Below, in pieces: positions 1-11,057 of a stretch of 64,000 bases of DNA. The translations under genes were made by a program, and so were the position numbers. The notes under the pieces were generated by a model. That model saw only the letters and a program-made list of their open reading frames with translations. It ran no database searches and was not told where the DNA came from. Positions within the stretch are counted from its first letter, which is position 1. Each line of letters begins with the position of its first letter. This DNA comes from Chlorops oryzae (Eukaryota > Arthropoda > Insecta > Diptera > Chloropidae), in assembly GCA_020466095.1 (NCBI GenBank), contig CM035806.1:14558224-14622223 (forward strand), given 5' to 3'.

Positions 1-703
1 CGAAGGAGTTGAGCTATTTGTTATGAGCGCTCACGGGGGCATGAGTAAGAACAAGTTCGAGAATGGACCCGATCCGACCATTTTTAGGGGTAACTCTCCA
101 GTACAAGGGTCTGTTAGGAAAATCACAAAATCTACTCTGAAGACCGAAGTTTCCAAGATATTTTGATGAAAATTGATATGTGAACGTGTTTCCGGGTACT
201 AAATGTGTTTTCGAAAAATTTGAAAATTGGGCGTGACAGAAGGGCGTTTTTTGAAAATTGTCTCCTATACCAGAAATTCAAATGGGACTTATGCTTCTTT
301 GCAGCCATGAATATCATCTCCGCAAATTTTCTTGATCGGTCCATTTTTAAGGGTACCTTCAGTACTAGGGTCTGTCACAAAAAATATCCAAAAGACTGCC
401 CCAAAATCGGAAGTTTTTGAAATACTTATTTTAATGCAATTTAAAATTTGAGCGTGTATTTGAGCTTCCGATTAGAATTCGAAAAATGTAGAAAATTGGG
501 CGTGGCAAAGGAGCGGTTTTCATAAAGAAATTTAACAAAATTCAGTATATGGGGCCCCTTATGGCCTTAAAAATCTCTAGAATATTCCTTTCTTAATGGT
601 TCTGTTTTTTGGATGTGTTTTAAAAAATATTTAATATTTATTAAATTAAATATTAAATATTTAAACATGTGTCTATGTCGGGTATTTTATCTTCAGGCTC
701 GCC
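1..703 (-). mobile_element. Helentron/DINE-like repeat, family B, copy 1 (cut by window edge)
   Basis: This dispersed repeat recurs at 9603, 28391, 35345, 39187, 48944 and 56541. The 5' end of the family reads ACAAGTAAGGGTGTTATAGT, followed by a short palindrome (GTCAGGCGAGCCTGAC) and ACCCGACACAGAC. The 3' end reads CTCGACACAGAGTGTGTCGG. Here the order is reversed: GTCGGGTATTTTAT and CAGGCTCGCC lie at about 678-703 and the rest is lost. The body carries the recurrent phrases 'aagttcgagaatggacccgat' and 'gggcgtgacagaaggg'. The terminal palindrome plus the AACAAGTAA start resemble DINE-1/Helentron ends; the assignment is by analogy. No protein is encoded. Confidence 0.7.
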
Positions 704-813
704 ATTGTGGCCACTTTTCGGATGACTGTTTTTATTCGTCGCGTTTGGGTTTAACTCTTTGATTTTATAGAATCATATTTCTGACTCTCCCACTTACCCC
801 ACCTATTTCGACC

Positions 814-1260
814 TCATAAATATGACCACTCCAGAAATTCTTCCTGGCTATGGACACAAAGAAAAGTGATCAAAGAGAATTTTATGTACTTGCATTCATA
901 TCTTCTTCTTCTTCTTGCGTGTTTAACTATCCCGGGGTCCGCAAAACGCGACCAGTTTCTCCATTTTGTTCTGTCGGTTGCATCATCCGAGGTAAGTCCT
1001 AAAGCCTCTAGGTCCCATTTTATTGTGTCCATCCAGCGCTGTTTCGGACGCCCCCGTTTTCTGCAACCTTGGATTTCCAGTGCGTAGCCTTTCTTTGCCA
1101 AAGTCTCCTCAATTGCTCTCAGGACGTGTCCATGCCAGCGTAGCCTTGCTTCTCGCATTTTCCCAATAATTGGCGCAACTCCATAGCGTCTACGGATGTC
1201 TACGTTTGGAACATGATCAAGGCGGATATCATATATGAACTCATTAGAAGTTCTTGGCAA
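814..1260 (-). pseudogene. RTE-like LINE reverse-transcriptase C-terminal fragment
   Basis: A 148-codon reading frame carries the hallmark C-terminal segment of RTE-type non-LTR retrotransposon polyproteins: DIRRRYGVAPI, then KMREARLRWHGHVLR, then GRPKQRWMDTIKWDLEALG, SDDATDRTKW and WSRFADPG. That region follows the catalytic RT domain and is not itself catalytic. The RT palm and endonuclease domains are absent, so this is a 5'-truncated insertion, as is usual for LINEs. After DPG the frame runs into an (AAG)n tract (HARRRRR), which is probably the short simple-repeat tail of the element, and then into flanking DNA, so the last ~35 residues are not element sequence. Two further remnants of the same family lie at 15957 and 19741. 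RTE clade is my reading of the motifs; a related clade is possible. Confidence 0.8.
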
Positions 1261-1269
1261 GAGTGTGTA

Positions 1270-3660
1270 TTGGTTGATAATATTATTGAGAGGATAATAT
1301 TCGGGGATCCTTATTAAGAATCGTTAGAGGTGAAGAAATGTTAAAAACTATCAATTTTTGGTAGCTTTTCGAATATACATATTTGGAAGCCTTGTATATA
1401 TGCATATATGCATACATATCCTTTATCTTTGAATTTTCTTGAATTTTGTTTTAGTTGCTCCAATGAGACTGTACTGTAAATTCCCGGTAATTTCTATCAA
1501 GCTTTTCTTCGGTTCTTTTATTGCTTTTCCTTTTCCTTTGGCTGTTGTTTTGTTTGCGTTCGATGGTACACAATAAATTGGCAAGCAAGTAAAGTGAGGA
1601 AAGAAAGAAAAAATGTAAAATCACAGGTGTCAAATGTGCACTTAACTCGGATTGATTGATGGCGTAGCTAAAAGCGCTATATGATTAGAAATATTAACTG
1701 CAGCAGATAAAACATATCTAAAGGCCTTGTAAAATTCAACAACAACAAAAATAGAAATTTTCGAAATTCGTCTCAAAATTTCCATACGCTTAGGTTCGCG
1801 ATGAACCAAATAGTTTAAACGAGTTTCTTCCCGCAAGGAAGGAGTCAATTGGCCGCAGTGGCCGGAGAATTTCGCTGCTATCTCTTCAAAATTTGCTTTC
1901 TTTTCCATTGATCGAGCGTGTTCGTGGTCCGACATTAATTCTTGCTGATACATACGTAACTATTATGTTCAAGTAGCTCTCTATACTTATCTAACTTATT
2001 GACTGCTGACAACGAGAGCAGTTTGCAGTTGCTGTCGCTTTTGTTGCAGCAAATATTATTGTTGTTGTTGCGTTCGTTGTTTGTTATTTGTTATTTGGTA
2101 TCTAGTATTTGTTGTTGTTGTTGTCGTCCTACTATCTCCTGAGATTGTTGTTTATCGTTCAACTAACAACACAGACTACAAATAAATACATGAAGATCTT
2201 ATTATAAACACACTCACACAACATATTTCTCTTTATCTCTGGGGCTCTGTAGCTCTCGCTCTAGATCTAGCTCTAGCTCTCTCTTTATCTCTATCTCTAC
2301 TCCATCTCTATCTCTCTGTCTTGCTTTTTTTCCACACTCGATGCTCATTTCATCATGTTTTATGATTATGCCCGGAAGCTCTAATTACCTTATTTACACT
2401 TTAAAGATTTGTATACGCGATCGCAATGCGATCTGTCGTCGTATGGATTTTATAACATGAATATAGCGGCAGCGGCAGCAACGTTCATTAGTTTGTCCAT
2501 ATCTCATTCGATACGATAATTCGTTTAAATGGTTTTCCTTTTTTTGTCTTTTCATCTCGTTATATCTTCATATTCATACATACATACATACATATATTGA
2601 ATATTGCATGCATATTCATGCGTATGCGAATGTTTACATGCTTCTGACGGATGTTATCTCTCTTTGCGGTTAATGTACATACATGTAGCTACGCTGATAC
2701 GTTGATACGGTGCTGCAATTGTTTAGACCATCGAAACCCATTATTGCTTGTTTCCTCAAAACTGAGTAGTGGTATATTAAAGGAAATTGACGTTGCACCG
2801 CAAGGAAAAGTGAAAACTTGCGGTTTTTTGCATTCAAATCCAATTTATCGATTCATAGATTTTCACTTTTTTTTTCTCTTTTCTTTATTTTTTTTTCATT
2901 ATTTTTTGTCTTAGTTGTCGTCGTAGCACCTACACCCCATGCCCAATTGTCTTCATTTTTTTTCTTTTTGGTTTTCTGTTGTCTGTTTTCTGTGTTCGCT
3001 GTTCATATTTGAATCGTAATTGAAAGGAAATCACGAACGTGAAATTTTCATTTTAATTAAGGCTTCGAGATATAGAGCAACAAGCAGAAATCTTTCGACG
3101 ATTTGATTTTGAAATTGAAATAAAAATTCAAATGATTTCTGTTGTTGCTTGCAATCGCATTTTATTTAACAATGAGGTAGAGCTGTTGCGCATACGCTGA
3201 TAATTTCATTTTTTTTATTTTTTTATTTTTTTTTTTATATAATTGTTTTTTAGTTACTTACTTTTTTTCTGCTGAATGGTGGTGAAAACATTTTAACCGT
3301 GCTATGACCTTTGCTCTATTTATTTTTTTAAATATTTTTTAATATTTCGGATCCATACATTCTGACTTTTATTATTATCAAATTTTCGTTGAAATTTTTT
3401 TTGCAAAATTTTGATCCATTCACTTTAAGGGCCTCTGAAAAAATTAGAGAATTCATAACCCGACCTTTCTGCCCTAATTAGAATACGTTTGCATATATGT
3501 ATGATAGAATTTGAAACTGTTAGATTTGTCTTAAAACTCTCTTTAGTTTCTTACAACACGCTACACGAACTTGTTTTTTCATCGTCTAGTTAAAAAAAAA
3601 AAAAAAAAAAATCGACAACGAATCCAGCGAGGACGAAGTGAAGTTTGTCGTCAGTCAGGA
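1270..3660. other. Gene-free stretch, fly intron/intergenic type
   Basis: No supported gene. It contains TTG/TTA-rich DNA (2040-2130), a CT-rich tract (2230-2330), short ACAT repeats (2575-2600), a GCGGCAGCGGCAGC run (2466-2480) and long T runs (3210-3240). The A run at 3590-3610 lies just before the satellite MITE. One weak ORF at 1642-1953 is listed separately. Confidence 0.5.
1642..1953 (-). CDS. Hypothetical ORF, 103 codons, doubtful
   Basis: I do not recognise this reading frame. The first ~65 codons have a mixed, charged composition with little low complexity (for example HARSMEKKANFEEIAAKF and LREETRLNYLVHREPKR), unlike the poly-F/poly-K shadow frames around it. The remainder becomes hydrophobic and A/T-rich (IFVVVEFYKAF). 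A second methionine at codon 8 (MSDHEHARS) is an equally good start. I see no clear splice sites, TIRs or related copy in the window. It could be an exon of a host gene, a TE fragment or chance; chance is most likely. Confidence 0.2.
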   Translation of the reverse strand: MYQQELMSDHEHARSMEKKANFEEIAAKFSGHCGQLTPSLREETRLNYLVHREPKRMEILRRISKISIFVVVEFYKAFRYVLSAAVNISNHIALLATPSINPS

Positions 3661-3672
3661 GAACAGAAAAAC

Positions 3673-4770
3673 TAGAGTTGCAACGGATATCCGGCCACTA
3701 TCCGGTATCCGGCCTTAAATTTAGTATCCGGTCGGATACCGGATACCATCTATATCCGGCCACTATCCGGTATCCGGCCTTAAATTTAGTATCCGGTCGG
3801 ATACCGGATACCATCTATATCCGGCCATTATCCGGTATCCGGCCTTAAATTTAGTATCCGGTCGAATACCGGATACAATCTATATCCGGCCACTATCCGG
3901 TATCCGGCCTTTAATTTAGTATCCGTTCGAATACCGGATACCACCTATATCCGGCCGCTATCCGGCCTTAAATTTAGTATCCGGTCGAATACCGGATACC
4001 ATCTATGTCCGGCCACTATCCGGTATCCGGCCTTAAATTTAGTATCCGGTCGGATACTGGATACCATCTATATCCGGCCACTATCCGGTATACGGCCTTA
4101 AATTTAGTATCCGGTCGGATACCGAATACCATCTATATCCGGCCACTATCCGGTATCCGGCCTTAAATTTAGTATCCGAGCGGATGCCGGATACCATCTA
4201 TATCCGGCCACTATCCGGTATCCGGCCTTAAATTTAGTACCCGGCCGGATACCGGATACCATCTATATCCGGTCACTATCTGGTATTCGGCCTTAAATTT
4301 AGTATCCGGGCGGATACCGGATACCATCTATATCCGGGCACTATCCGGTATCCGGCCTTAAATTTAGTATCCGGTCGGATACCGGATACCATCTATATCC
4401 GGCCGCCGGTTACCTCACATTAAACATTTGCTATATTGTACTTGTACTTCGAATGCAGATTTAAAAATGGAGCGATTGGAGGAAACCGGATGCAGTTCCG
4501 CTAACATTTTCACACAAAATTTCCATTTATAGAGATTTTTTATTGCATTTCGATGCAACCGCTCGAAACAATCATTACTCAAAAATGTGCTGTGTCAAAA
4601 AATAACGTTAAAAATTTTTAATACCAAACGGCAACGCTCAGGATCATTGCTACGCCGTTCAATATGGCTTTAAAACCGAAAAATACCGAAAATTACCGAA
4701 AAATACAGAAAAATACCGAAAAATAACAACAATAAAATTAAATATCCGGCAGCCGGATATCCGGTTATCC
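3673..4770 (+). mobile_element. hAT-like MITE carrying a 65-bp satellite, copy 1 (3' end lost)
   Basis: The left end TAGAGTTGCAACGGATA matches the left end of the copy at 54077, and both copies share the 65-bp array and about 300 bp of sequence after it (GCCGCCGG, CCTCACAT, then ATTTGCTATATTGTA). Homology stops at GGATATCCGGTTATCC (4770). The right inverted terminus seen at 55066-55081 is missing, so this copy is 3'-truncated. TAGNG ends are typical of hAT elements. No transposase ORF. Confidence 0.75.
3690..4410 (+). repeat. 65-bp minisatellite, about 11 units
   Basis: The unit is about 65 bp and contains ATCTATATCCGGCCACTATC, GGCCTTAAATTTAGTATCCG and a GGATACCGGATACC block. Spacing between equivalent CCATC positions (3750 to 3815) is exactly 65. 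The unit is itself built from TATCCGG/CCGGATA words, so it is rich in short inverted repeats. Units vary by point changes, and some lack the GGTATCC word. Short ORFs through the array are by-products. Confidence 0.95.
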
Positions 4771-5451
4771 ATTTTTTTTCCAAATTTTTTCCCCATTAAT
4801 TTCTCGGCTGAAAAATGAGTCAATAAATGAAAGAACGAAATTTCGCAATTCATTCTCCCTTTATATGCGTTTGGAATGGGAGAATTTTTCTTTCACATTG
4901 ACATTGACATTGGAAACATTGACCGGATAGATTTCAAATCGGGCAATTTATTTCCAAAATTTTATTTTAACGCTTCGCCTCGTTTTGTCGTCCATTGGCA
5001 TGAAGTGCCCCCGAACGAAGAACGCAATATCGCAAATAATAAACCACCCAAATTCGATTTTAATCGCTCTTATTTTTAACAATAATGAATTCCTTTTGAC
5101 AGAAGACAATAGATAATTGGGTTTGATGCTCTTTTTAATTGAGGCAATAGCCAGAAATTGCAAAATTGCATGCATTCCTAAAACTTCTCAGTATACTGCC
5201 CGCCGCATTTTGTCGAGGGTCACAAAGAAAATACTGTCCACCGAAGCAACGAAATCACCTAGATATATTATAGTATGTAGATCGATTCACTTTTCAGCCA
5301 GAGGTGCCAAATCTCCCGTGGTACATGAAACAATCGTATTCTGTATGTTATTATTCATGAACGTGTTTCTCACGATCAAGGAGGACTATCCATTTTATGA
5401 ATTCTGACCCAAAAAAAAAAAGGAAAATTGTACAATCTTTTAAAGTCTATA
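4771..5451. other. Gene-free stretch
   Basis: Ordinary A/T-rich DNA with short overlapping ORFs on both strands (4876-5407), none recognisable. No repeat shared with the rest of the window was noticed. Confidence 0.4.
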
Positions 5452-5687
5452 GGGGGGTATTGGGTATTTAAAAGGAAGTTGGAATTCAGTCGGAAAATTT
5501 TCGATTTAAATTCGTCACGCACTGGGGAAAAACACCCAAATTTCATGGATTATTTAAAGAAAATAGGTATTATTTTGGAATGAATATGTGAAAAGCGGGT
5601 GGGTGTTTAATGAATTAAAATCGAAAATCTTCCGACAGAAATCCACCTTCCTTGTGAATGGAATTCCACCTTCCTTGTGAATGCCCC
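5452..5687. mobile_element. Short TIR/foldback MITE
   Basis: The ends form an imperfect inverted repeat of about 60 bp. The left arm runs from GGGGGGTATT through AAGGAAGTTGGAATTC to CGGAAAATTTTCGATTT. The right arm contains AAATCGAAAATCTTCCGACAG and ends GTGAATGCCCC. The right arm carries a direct duplication of TTCCACCTTCCTTGTGAATG. The flanks are TATA-rich, so a TA target duplication cannot be distinguished from background. Confidence 0.65.
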
Positions 5688-5739
5688 TTATATAAAAGGT
5701 TTTGAAAAAGTTTTTCATTTTTTCCAAGATATCTTGTTC

Positions 5740-6935
5740 TCGATGGTATTTTTTTAATTTTTTTTTTATTTATTTTTGATTTATTTTTTTTTTGCTAAAT
5801 GAACTCCAATAAAAAAAAATTTTTTTTAAATTTATATAAATAAATAATTATTTTCCTTTAAAAATTTTTATCCCTTTAAAAATAAATTTTTTTTATTAAT
5901 TTTTTTTTTCTAAATGAATTCCAATAAAAAAAAATTAAAAAAAAATTTTTTTTTGCTAATGAAATCCAATAAAAAAATTTAAAAAAATTTTTTTTTTTTG
6001 CTAATGAAATCTAATAAAAAAATGATATTTTTTTTTGCTAAATTAACTCCAATTAAAAATTTATTTTTTTTTTTTGCTAAATAAATTCCAATAAAAAAAA
6101 TTAAATTTTTTTTTTTTTTGCTAAATGAATTCCAATAAAAAAATTTTTTTTTGAATTTTTTTTTTTTTTGCTAATGAATTCCAATAAAAAATTTTTATTT
6201 ATTTATTTATTTATTTTTTTTTTGCTAAATGAACTCCAAAAAAAAATTTTTTTTTAAATTTATTTATTTATTTTTTTCCTTTAAAAATTGTTATCCTTTA
6301 AAAATACATTTTTTTTATTTAATTTTTTTTTTTTGCTAAATGAACGCCAATAAAAAAATTTTTTTTTATTTATTAATTTTTTTTTTTTGCTAAAGAATTC
6401 CAACAAAAAAATTTTTTTTTTATTTATTTATTATAATTTTTTTTTGCTAAATAAACTCCAACAAAAAAAAATTTTTTTATAATTTTTTTTTTTGCTAATG
6501 AATTCCAATAAAAAAAATTTTTTTTGAATTTTTTTTTTTTTTGCTAATGAATTCCAATAAAAATTTTTTATTTATTTATTTATTTTTTTTTTTGCTAAAT
6601 GAACTCCAATAAAAAAAATTTTTTTTTAAATTTATTTATTTATTTTTTTCCTTTAAAAATATTTATCCTTTAAAAATACATATTTTTTATTTAATTTTTT
6701 TTTTTTTGCTAAATGAACGCCAATAAAAAAAATTTTTTTTTATTTATTAATTTTTTTTTTTTTGCTTAAGAATTCCAATAAAAAAAATTTTTTTTATTTA
6801 TTTATTATTTTTTTTTTTGCTAAATAAACTCCAAAAAAAAAAATTTTTTTTTTTTTTTTTTTTTTGCTAATGAATTCCAATAAAAAAAATTTTTTTTTAA
6901 TTTTTTTTTTTTTCCTAAATGAATTCCAATAACTT
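5740..6935. repeat. T/A-rich tandem array of about 20 degenerate units with higher-order structure
   Basis: The core motif TTTTTGCTAAATGAATTCCA, followed by an A run and a T run, recurs about every 45-60 bp. A longer block containing CCTTTAAAAAT, TATCCTTTAAAAATA and a TGAACGCCAA variant recurs near 5854, 6275 and 6647, giving a higher-order period of roughly 370-420 bp. The composition is almost pure A+T, so mis-assembly of length is likely. Confidence 0.85.
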
Positions 6936-9060
6936 TTCGAACAGCCAAAGTATGCTGAAGAGAATTAAACCATATTTGGAAATGGTTTTAAACCGCCTAA
7001 TCATTTTGAACTTCACGCTGAGATGATTGGGATGCGATGAAATAATTTAAATTGACACCGGAATTCCGTTAATAGTGCAGTCAGTCAATTGGAACAGATT
7101 TGAAGTTGGCATAGATTTTATATGATTGCATATTGTATGTATGTGTGCGTATGTTTGGATGTATGTATGGTGTAAATGAAATATTACATGTGCTCTGCAC
7201 TAAAGCATGCTTAACAAAGATTTCAAAGGCGCATCGGCAAAACGTCAAAACAACCGCAAATTTGTATTGTGGTCGGAAATTCACGTATGGTAATCCATTG
7301 TGCGCGCACACGGTACCCCATTACTCAGTAACGCGCTGATGTTTAGAATCAACCAGGTGCACATGCCAAATGTACCAAAGTGCTAGAGTGCCAGCGTACC
7401 GTACCGCACCGCACCGCCAATGCCAGTGGGCTTAACATACATTCACAATATGCTCAAAGTTGTGTGTCATATTGTTTGATAGTCTTTTCAAAGGCAACAT
7501 TTTTGTGGCAGGAATTCTTTCCATAACTATGATTTGCGATAAACAAAAGGAAGCTTTTATTGTTTTTTTTTTTTTGGCTTTTTTGTTTCGATTCGATTCG
7601 ATTCGTTTTGTTTTTGGCTTTCACTTCAAAAATTCAATAAACAGACGAGGCCACAAAATTGGGTGGAAATTTTGCTGTTTGAAAACGGAGTAAACAGCGG
7701 AAGTGGTAATAAGTAATCATTGACTGAGTTGATGATGATTCTCTGTCCATTGGAATTCAATATGATTGAATTCAATAATTTAGGTAAAATTCGACAGTGA
7801 CTTGTGTTTTTTGTTGTTGTTTTTTTTTTTTTTTTTTGTTGCTTAACTGTTCTTTCCTATGTGAAAGTCAATAGGCATTGTGTGCATTGAAGCATAAAAA
7901 TTGAAACTTGTTCATATTGCTGCCACCGTGTTTGTTGCTTCATAACAAAATAATTGCATTGTAAGTTCATCCTTAGGGCCTTTTCTTAAGCACTTAAATG
8001 CTTGACTTTAGTAAATTAAGTCATTCAGCCAGAGTTAGCCAGCGAGCATTGGAAAGTCCAACGGCATTGAATAGTAATATAGCCATCGAAGCATGCGTTT
8101 GCTTGCCGTTTCACTCCATTCCAGTCGAGTCCAGAGCACACTCAACTCGACATATATAGACTCGACTATAGACTCAGTTCGGCTCAAGTCGATTCAACTT
8201 AACTCGATTCAACTCTCTAGAGTAATCAAATAAAATCCTTGTAAATACTGCATTATTAATGCTCGTAAAAGTCATAAAATTTAAGGATACTAATCTATGT
8301 TGCCAACTACTCTGAATCCAATGATTTATGAATTTTTCAAAAACTTGTACAATAAAATGCCTATGACTATGTCTATGACTATGTCTGTCTATATGTATGC
8401 CTATGCCAAAACGTTAATTTGAGGTAAGAACGAAAGCCAAAGAATATTCGGATGGAATTGACTGACTGGCGATACGGGATGGTTGCGAGATTGGCGAAGA
8501 GGGATGGTTGGGAACTGAAAGGAAATCAAATTTAGTATGTAAGTCCTTTAGTTTATTAGAACATACTATTATTATCGGCTTACATAATGTGCCCGAGTAT
8601 TTTATTGGCCACGAGTTAGCGTTGTGATTAGGATAATCTCTATTACTTTTTATGACCAAGATCAAAGTTGGGCTAATGTTATTAGAAGGAAGTTTAAATG
8701 GAGTGCAGGTAGCCGATATTTACTTAAAATGTCTTCGAATGCTTATTGTCTGTCCGTCCGACGGACCGACGGACCGACCGACCGTCCATCCGTCTATACG
8801 TCTGTCTAGCTTGTGAAATTATAATTTAGCATTGATGAAGTGGTTAATACTTTTGAAGCTTATGGGAAACTATTACTTTTATTATATTGTATTTCTTTTA
8901 TGATGGGCAAAGTTGTACTTTCTTTTAGTATGCAATGAAAACAATAAAAAGAAATTAATTGATAATTACTTTTGTCCATCAAGTTTGAAATCCGTTCAAT
9001 GCAATCGTAAAAAAAAAAAACATTCTCATTTTTATTTGTTCTAGTTCTAGGAGATATGCA
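6936..9060. other. Gene-free stretch
   Basis: No supported gene. Noted: ATTCG repeats (7588-7605), T runs (7560-7575, 7820-7840), a field of CTCGACT/ACTCGA words (8130-8215), CTATGACTATGT repeats (8360-8395) and a self-complementary GTCCGTCCGACGGACC tract at 8752-8800. Confidence 0.4.
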
Positions 9061-9069
9061 GGATATACA

Positions 9070-9602
9070 TTTGTTTAAGGGATATTTGAGAATATCGTGC
9101 TTAAAGGATCTTTTGAAATTTGAAATAGTTTCGAGGATATAGCCTTCTTTGTCGAGCAAGATCTGCGTTGCTTCAAACTTTAAACGCATTTATCTCGAAA
9201 CCAATTTTTTTTTTAACTGGCTGCCACGATTTCTCCAGTTCAACGGGACCGATTTTAATGAAACAAAATGGAATTCAACGCAGAATTGTCACCATTATGG
9301 CGTGAACCTCAATCATAATTTTAACAAATTTTTGACTATTTTTGTTTTTACACTGAACTACAAAAAATATACCCGAAATCGATGGGTCATTTTTCAATGG
9401 CCGCCTTTTGTCAAAAAAAAAAAAATTCCAAAATTATTTTGGAGGTTCACGCCATAATGACATCTATACTGATTATAACCCTGTTTTTTTTTTCCATTTC
9501 GGACAACTTGGAGACCTGGAATCGTGGCAGCCAGTACTACACCCCTTTTATTTGAGCATCCACTTTGACGGTCGAGAACTTTTTGAACCGCCTTCACATA
9601 AA
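9070..9602 (+). mobile_element. Family C repeat, copy 1
   Basis: This segment is repeated in opposite orientation at 33345-33790 and partly at 25540-25720. The core is bounded by inverted words, CTGGCTGCCACGATTTC near 9218 and GAATCGTGGCAGCCAG near 9520. It holds the shared phrases TTTTGTTTTTACACTGAACT, ATTTTTCAATGGCCGCC and CATAATGACATCTATACTG. Homology with the 33.6-kb copy continues outside the inverted words to at least 9070 (TTTGTCGAGCAAG, AAACGCATTTATCTCGAAAC), so the true element is larger than the core. No coding capacity and no target duplication were found. Confidence 0.65.
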
Positions 9603-10730
9603 ACAAGTAAGGGTGTTATAGTCAGGCGAGCCTGACAATAGAATACCCGACACAGACACACATCTTCAAAGAATTTTTAATATCAAGAAGTGTTTAAGGC
9701 CATAGGGGGCTCCATATACCGGCTTTTGTTTAATTTATTTATGAAGACCGCCCCTTTGCCACGCCCACTTTTCCAATTTTTTCGGAATTCTAATCGGAGG
9801 CTTAAATATACGCGCAAATTCTAAGCTTCATTGAAATATTTGGAAAAAGTCATATTTTGGGGCAGTTTTGATATATTTTGGTAGAGGTACCCTTAATAAT
9901 AGACCGATCAAGAAAAATTTTGGGCAGAATGTTTATGGCTACAAAGGAAGCATAAGTGCCAAATTTCGTTCAAGTGCCATTTGAATTTCGGGTGTAGGGG
10001 ACAATTTTCGAAAAACGCCCTTCTGCCACGCCCACTCTTAAATTTTTTGGAAATCGTATTACTTGCCTTGAAGCATGTTCAAATCAAATCAAATCAAATG
10101 AATCAAATTATTTTGAAAAACTCTGGTTTTAGAGCAGTTTTTGTGATTTTCATAACAGACCCTTAGTACTGGAGGTACCCCTAAAATGGTCCAATCGGGT
10201 CCATTCTCGAACTTGTTCTTAGCTTATGTCCCTTAGAACGCATATGCCAAATTTCGTTCAAATCTCATTAGATTCAGTGTAGCAGACAATTTTCGACAAC
10301 TGACGACATTCTATCAATCTCTCGGTGACGATATTTCTATAATATTTTGTCAGTCAAAATATCGTGAAAAACTTCGGTTTCTAGAGCAGTTTGGATTTAC
10401 ATAACAGACCTACATACTGCAAGGTAACCCTCGACACAGAGTGGTCAATCGGGTCCATTAAAAAATATGTTTAAATTGTAATAACAAGTAGGTTGAGCAC
10501 TAATACAGTTGAGATTTTGTCAGATGATTCCAAGATGCAATTACTCCTTTGTTATAACATAACTGCATACAGATCTAGACATTTGTATGGCAAGACATAT
10601 CGACAGTCTAAATCGAATCTCCTGTGACGTGATCTTCTATATATTTTGTATGGTCTATTCGACTGGTTCTGGGTGTTACACACAACCACACAAACGCAAT
10701 ATACCCTCGACACAGAGTGTGTCGGGTATA
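9603..10730 (+). mobile_element. Helentron/DINE-like repeat, family B, copy 2 (rearranged)
   Basis: It begins ACAAGTAAGGGTGTTATAGT with the GTCAGGCGAGCCTGAC palindrome and ends CTCGACACAGAGTGTGTCGG plus GTATA. It is longer than copies at 39187 or 48944 because a segment is duplicated and the 3'-end word CTCGACACAGAGTG also appears out of place at 10446, joined to GGTCAATCGGGTCCATT. See the direct duplication at 10467-10855. Confidence 0.8.
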
Positions 10731-10855
10731 AAAAAATATGTTTAAATTGTAATAACAAGAGGTGGCTCTAATAAGTTGAGATTTTGAGATGATTCCAAGA
10801 TGCAATTATCCTTTGTTATTAACATAAATAAATTCTAGATTGTATGGCAAGAATT
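10467..10855 (+). repeat. Direct ~120-bp duplication straddling a Helentron-like 3' end
   Basis: The block starting AATATGTTTAAATTGTAATA and containing GAGATGATTCCAAGATGCAA or a close variant, then TTTGTTAT and GTATGGCAAG, occurs at about 10471-10592 and again at about 10734-10852. The second block begins directly after the canonical family B end (TCGGGTATA). The two blocks differ by small indels. Either a real duplication or a consensus/assembly error in repetitive DNA is possible. Confidence 0.75.
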
Positions 10856-11057
10856 CGACGTCTTCCCGCTTTCCGACAAGCACAATGATTTATTTTTGCA
10901 AATTATTTACAAATTATTTCAAGACGTGACACCGAAAGGGGTTGATCATGGAAAACTTTGAGAGCAACAACAATAACATTGAGTCTTCTTAGGTCGTCAG
11001 TCAGAGCCCCTCTCTGCGCTCCTCAAACACACAGTCAAGATCATAAAAGGAACTGGA

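Noticed and set aside
3645..3848. ORF with GYHLYPATIRYPALN repeats (also 53926-54207)
   Set aside because: The 65-bp satellite read as protein; 65 is not a multiple of three, so the frame is not kept across units.
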